A stretch of 64,000 bases of DNA, from assembly GCA_036490715.1 (NCBI GenBank), contig DASXDL010000003.1:124001-188000 (forward strand), in the 5' to 3' direction. The first letter of the stretch is position 1. The number at the start of each line of letters is the position of its first letter. A program made the translations under genes and the position numbers. The stretch comes from FEN-1191 sp036490715. GTDB lineage: Bacteria > Pseudomonadota > Gammaproteobacteria > Steroidobacterales > Steroidobacteraceae. Under the pieces are notes generated by a model. The model was not told the DNA's origin, did not search any database, and was given only the letters and a program-made list of their open reading frames with translations. This document shows positions 62,706 through 64,000 of the stretch, piece after piece.

Positions 62706-63962
62706 ATGACTGACCCCGAAGCTGCCGCCGCGCAGCTGTTCACCAATGCGCGCCTGCTGACGATGCGGGCCGATGGCCACGGCGTTTCCCGGGATTGCGA
62801 CAGCCTGGCGGCGATCGGCGGGCGCATCAGCGCCATCGGCAACCGCGAGCAGCTGCAGCGGCTATACCCGCAGGCCGAGCGCATCGATCTGGACGGTCGG
62901 CTGCTGACGCCGGGCCTGATCGACTGCCACACGCACATCGTCTATGGCGGAGATCGCTCGAGCGAGATGCAGCGTCGCCTCGCCGGCGAGAGCTACGAGA
63001 GCATCGCGCGCGCCGGCGGCGGCATTCTCAGCACCGCGGCTGCCACCGCCCGGCTGACCGAGGAGCAGCTGGCGCAGGAGGCATTGCCGCGCGTGGATGC
63101 GCTGATGGCCGACGGCGTCACCTCGCTCGAGATCAAATCCGGCTATGGGCTGGATCTTCAGAGCGAGCTGCGCTGCCTGCGCGCCGCGCGCCGCATCGGC
63201 AGCTTGCGACCGATGAGCGTCAGCACAACCTATCTGGGTGCGCACGTGGTGCCGGCCCATTTTCCGGGCGGCGCCGACGGCTACGTCGAGCAGCTGTGCT
63301 CGCACGATCTGCCCGCGGTCGCCGCTAGCGGCCTGGCCGACGCCGTGGATGCGTATTGCGAAAGCATTGCGTTCTCAGGCCAACAGGTCGAGCGCGTGCT
63401 GGCCACGGCACGCGCTCTGGGACTGGCGCGCAAGCTGCACGCCGACCAGCTCTCCAACATGCACGCGGCGGCGCTGGCCGCCCGCTATGGGGCGCTGTCG
63501 GCCGATCATCTGGAATACACCGACGCCGACGGCATCGCGGCGCTCAAGCACGCCGGCACCGTGGCCGTGATCCTGCCGGGGGCGTTCTATTTCCTGCGCC
63601 AGCGCCAGGCGCCGCCGGTGGCCGAGCTGCGCCGCGCCGGGGTGCCGATGGCGGTCTCGACCGATTGCAATCCCGGCACCTCGCCGCTGTGTTCGCTGCT
63701 GATCGCGATGAACCTGGCCGCGGTACAGTTCGGACTGAGCACCGACGAGTGCCTGGCCGGGGTGACGCGCGAGGCGGCCCGCGCGCTCGGCGTGCTCGCC
63801 GACCGCGGTACCCTCGAAGTCGGCAAGAGCTGTGATCTGGCGGTCTGGGACGTGGAGGATCCGGCGGCCCTGGTGCACACGCTCGGCGCCCGGCCGCTGC
63901 ACTTGCGGGTGTGGCGCGGCTATCGGGCGCCAGCCACGATCCGGTCAACGCCGCCCATGTAA
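62706..63962 (+). CDS. hutI: Imidazolonepropionase
   Basis: 418 residues. LLTPGLIDCHTHIVYGGDRS (metal His), SLEIKSGYGLDL, LHADQLSNMHAAALA and AVSTDCNPGTSP match HutI. It opens the imidazolone ring to formimidoylglutamate, the substrate of HutF. Divergent from hutF. The 3' end runs through the end of convergent serS. Confidence 0.96.
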   Translation: MTDPEAAAAQLFTNARLLTMRADGHGVSRDCDSLAAIGGRISAIGNREQLQRLYPQAERIDLDGRLLTPGLIDCHTHIVYGGDRSSEMQRRLAGESYESIARAGGGILSTAAATARLTEEQLAQEALPRVDALMADGVTSLEIKSGYGLDLQSELRCLRAARRIGSLRPMSVSTTYLGAHVVPAHFPGGADGYVEQLCSHDLPAVAASGLADAVDAYCESIAFSGQQVERVLATARALGLARKLHADQLSNMHAAALAARYGALSADHLEYTDADGIAALKHAGTVAVILPGAFYFLRQRQAPPVAELRRAGVPMAVSTDCNPGTSPLCSLLIAMNLAAVQFGLSTDECLAGVTREAARALGVLADRGTLEVGKSCDLAVWDVEDPAALVHTLGARPLHLRVWRGYRAPATIRSTPPM

Positions 63963-64000
63963 GGCCGCAGCACCGCCGGCACCTCGACGCTGCCATCCTC
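63920..64000 (-). CDS. serS: Seryl-tRNA synthetase, C-terminal end (gene continues past window)
   Basis: The last 26 codons are open from the window edge to TAG at 63,920: EDGSVEVPAVLRPYMGG then VDRIVAGAR. This is the conserved SerS C-terminus (DGSV.VP..LRPYMGG). It overlaps the hutI 3' end by 43 bases tail to tail. Confidence 0.85.
   Translation of the reverse strand, partial: EDGSVEVPAVLRPYMGGVDRIVAGAR

Overview
The window is GC-rich DNA from a proteobacterium, most likely a high-GC gammaproteobacterium. This rests on the bd oxidase set with CydP and CydX, an EmrR/EmrA/EmrB-type pump with its own outer-membrane factor, the HutF/HutG route of histidine degradation, and the general gene style. 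The species cannot be named from the sequence.

Positions 1-16,215 are the right part of a lambdoid-style prophage whose left end lies outside the window. It ends at the 3' end of a tRNA-Arg(CCU) gene (16,212-16,287). From a divergent control region at 12,560-12,645, a Cro/YdaS-like gene opens a long leftward operon. This operon runs through a ribbon-helix-helix protein, a replication initiator with an iteron-type origin inside its own gene, an intact tyrosine recombinase, Lar, many small zinc-binding or unknown proteins, RusA and a possible Q-like gene. Beyond a terminator come probable virion or late genes that run off the left edge. Most of the leftward genes overlap by GTGA or ATGA. To the right lie the repressor, a lipoprotein and a second operon (small membrane and zinc proteins, DUF4224, a second integrase, an accessory gene). 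Four 17-bp palindromes tie the repressor, the leftward operon and the integrase operon into one circuit. A two-gene zinc-ribbon cassette at 6.6-7.3 kb sits on the opposite strand beside a scrap of another integrase.

From 16.3 to 50.9 kb the gene content looks like host chromosome: a FAH-family enzyme, an outer-membrane barrel protein, an M16 protease, an MFS exporter, a SodB-like dismutase, cydP-cydA-cydB-cydX, an NRAMP-related transporter, tRNA-Ala, treZ-treY (trehalose from glucan), a half-ABC exporter, a bactofilin with a zinc-ribbon partner, a marR-emrA-emrB-nodT drug efflux operon with a clear operator, ppa, msrC, a GGDEF-EAL protein, an amidase, UdgX, an amine oxidase, a HAD phosphatase and a GST.

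Positions 50,980-57,112 form a second, small island. A 59-bp perfect direct repeat of the 3' part of tRNA-Ser(UGA) brackets exactly one operon, a CzcCBA/CusCBA-type metal efflux system, with no integrase. The intact tRNA-Ser is at 57,055-57,144.

From 57.2 kb to the end is the histidine utilisation cluster: hutF-hutU-hutH-hutG leftward and hutI rightward, diverging from a 41-bp gap. The hutI 3' end overlaps the end of a convergent serS that runs off the right edge.
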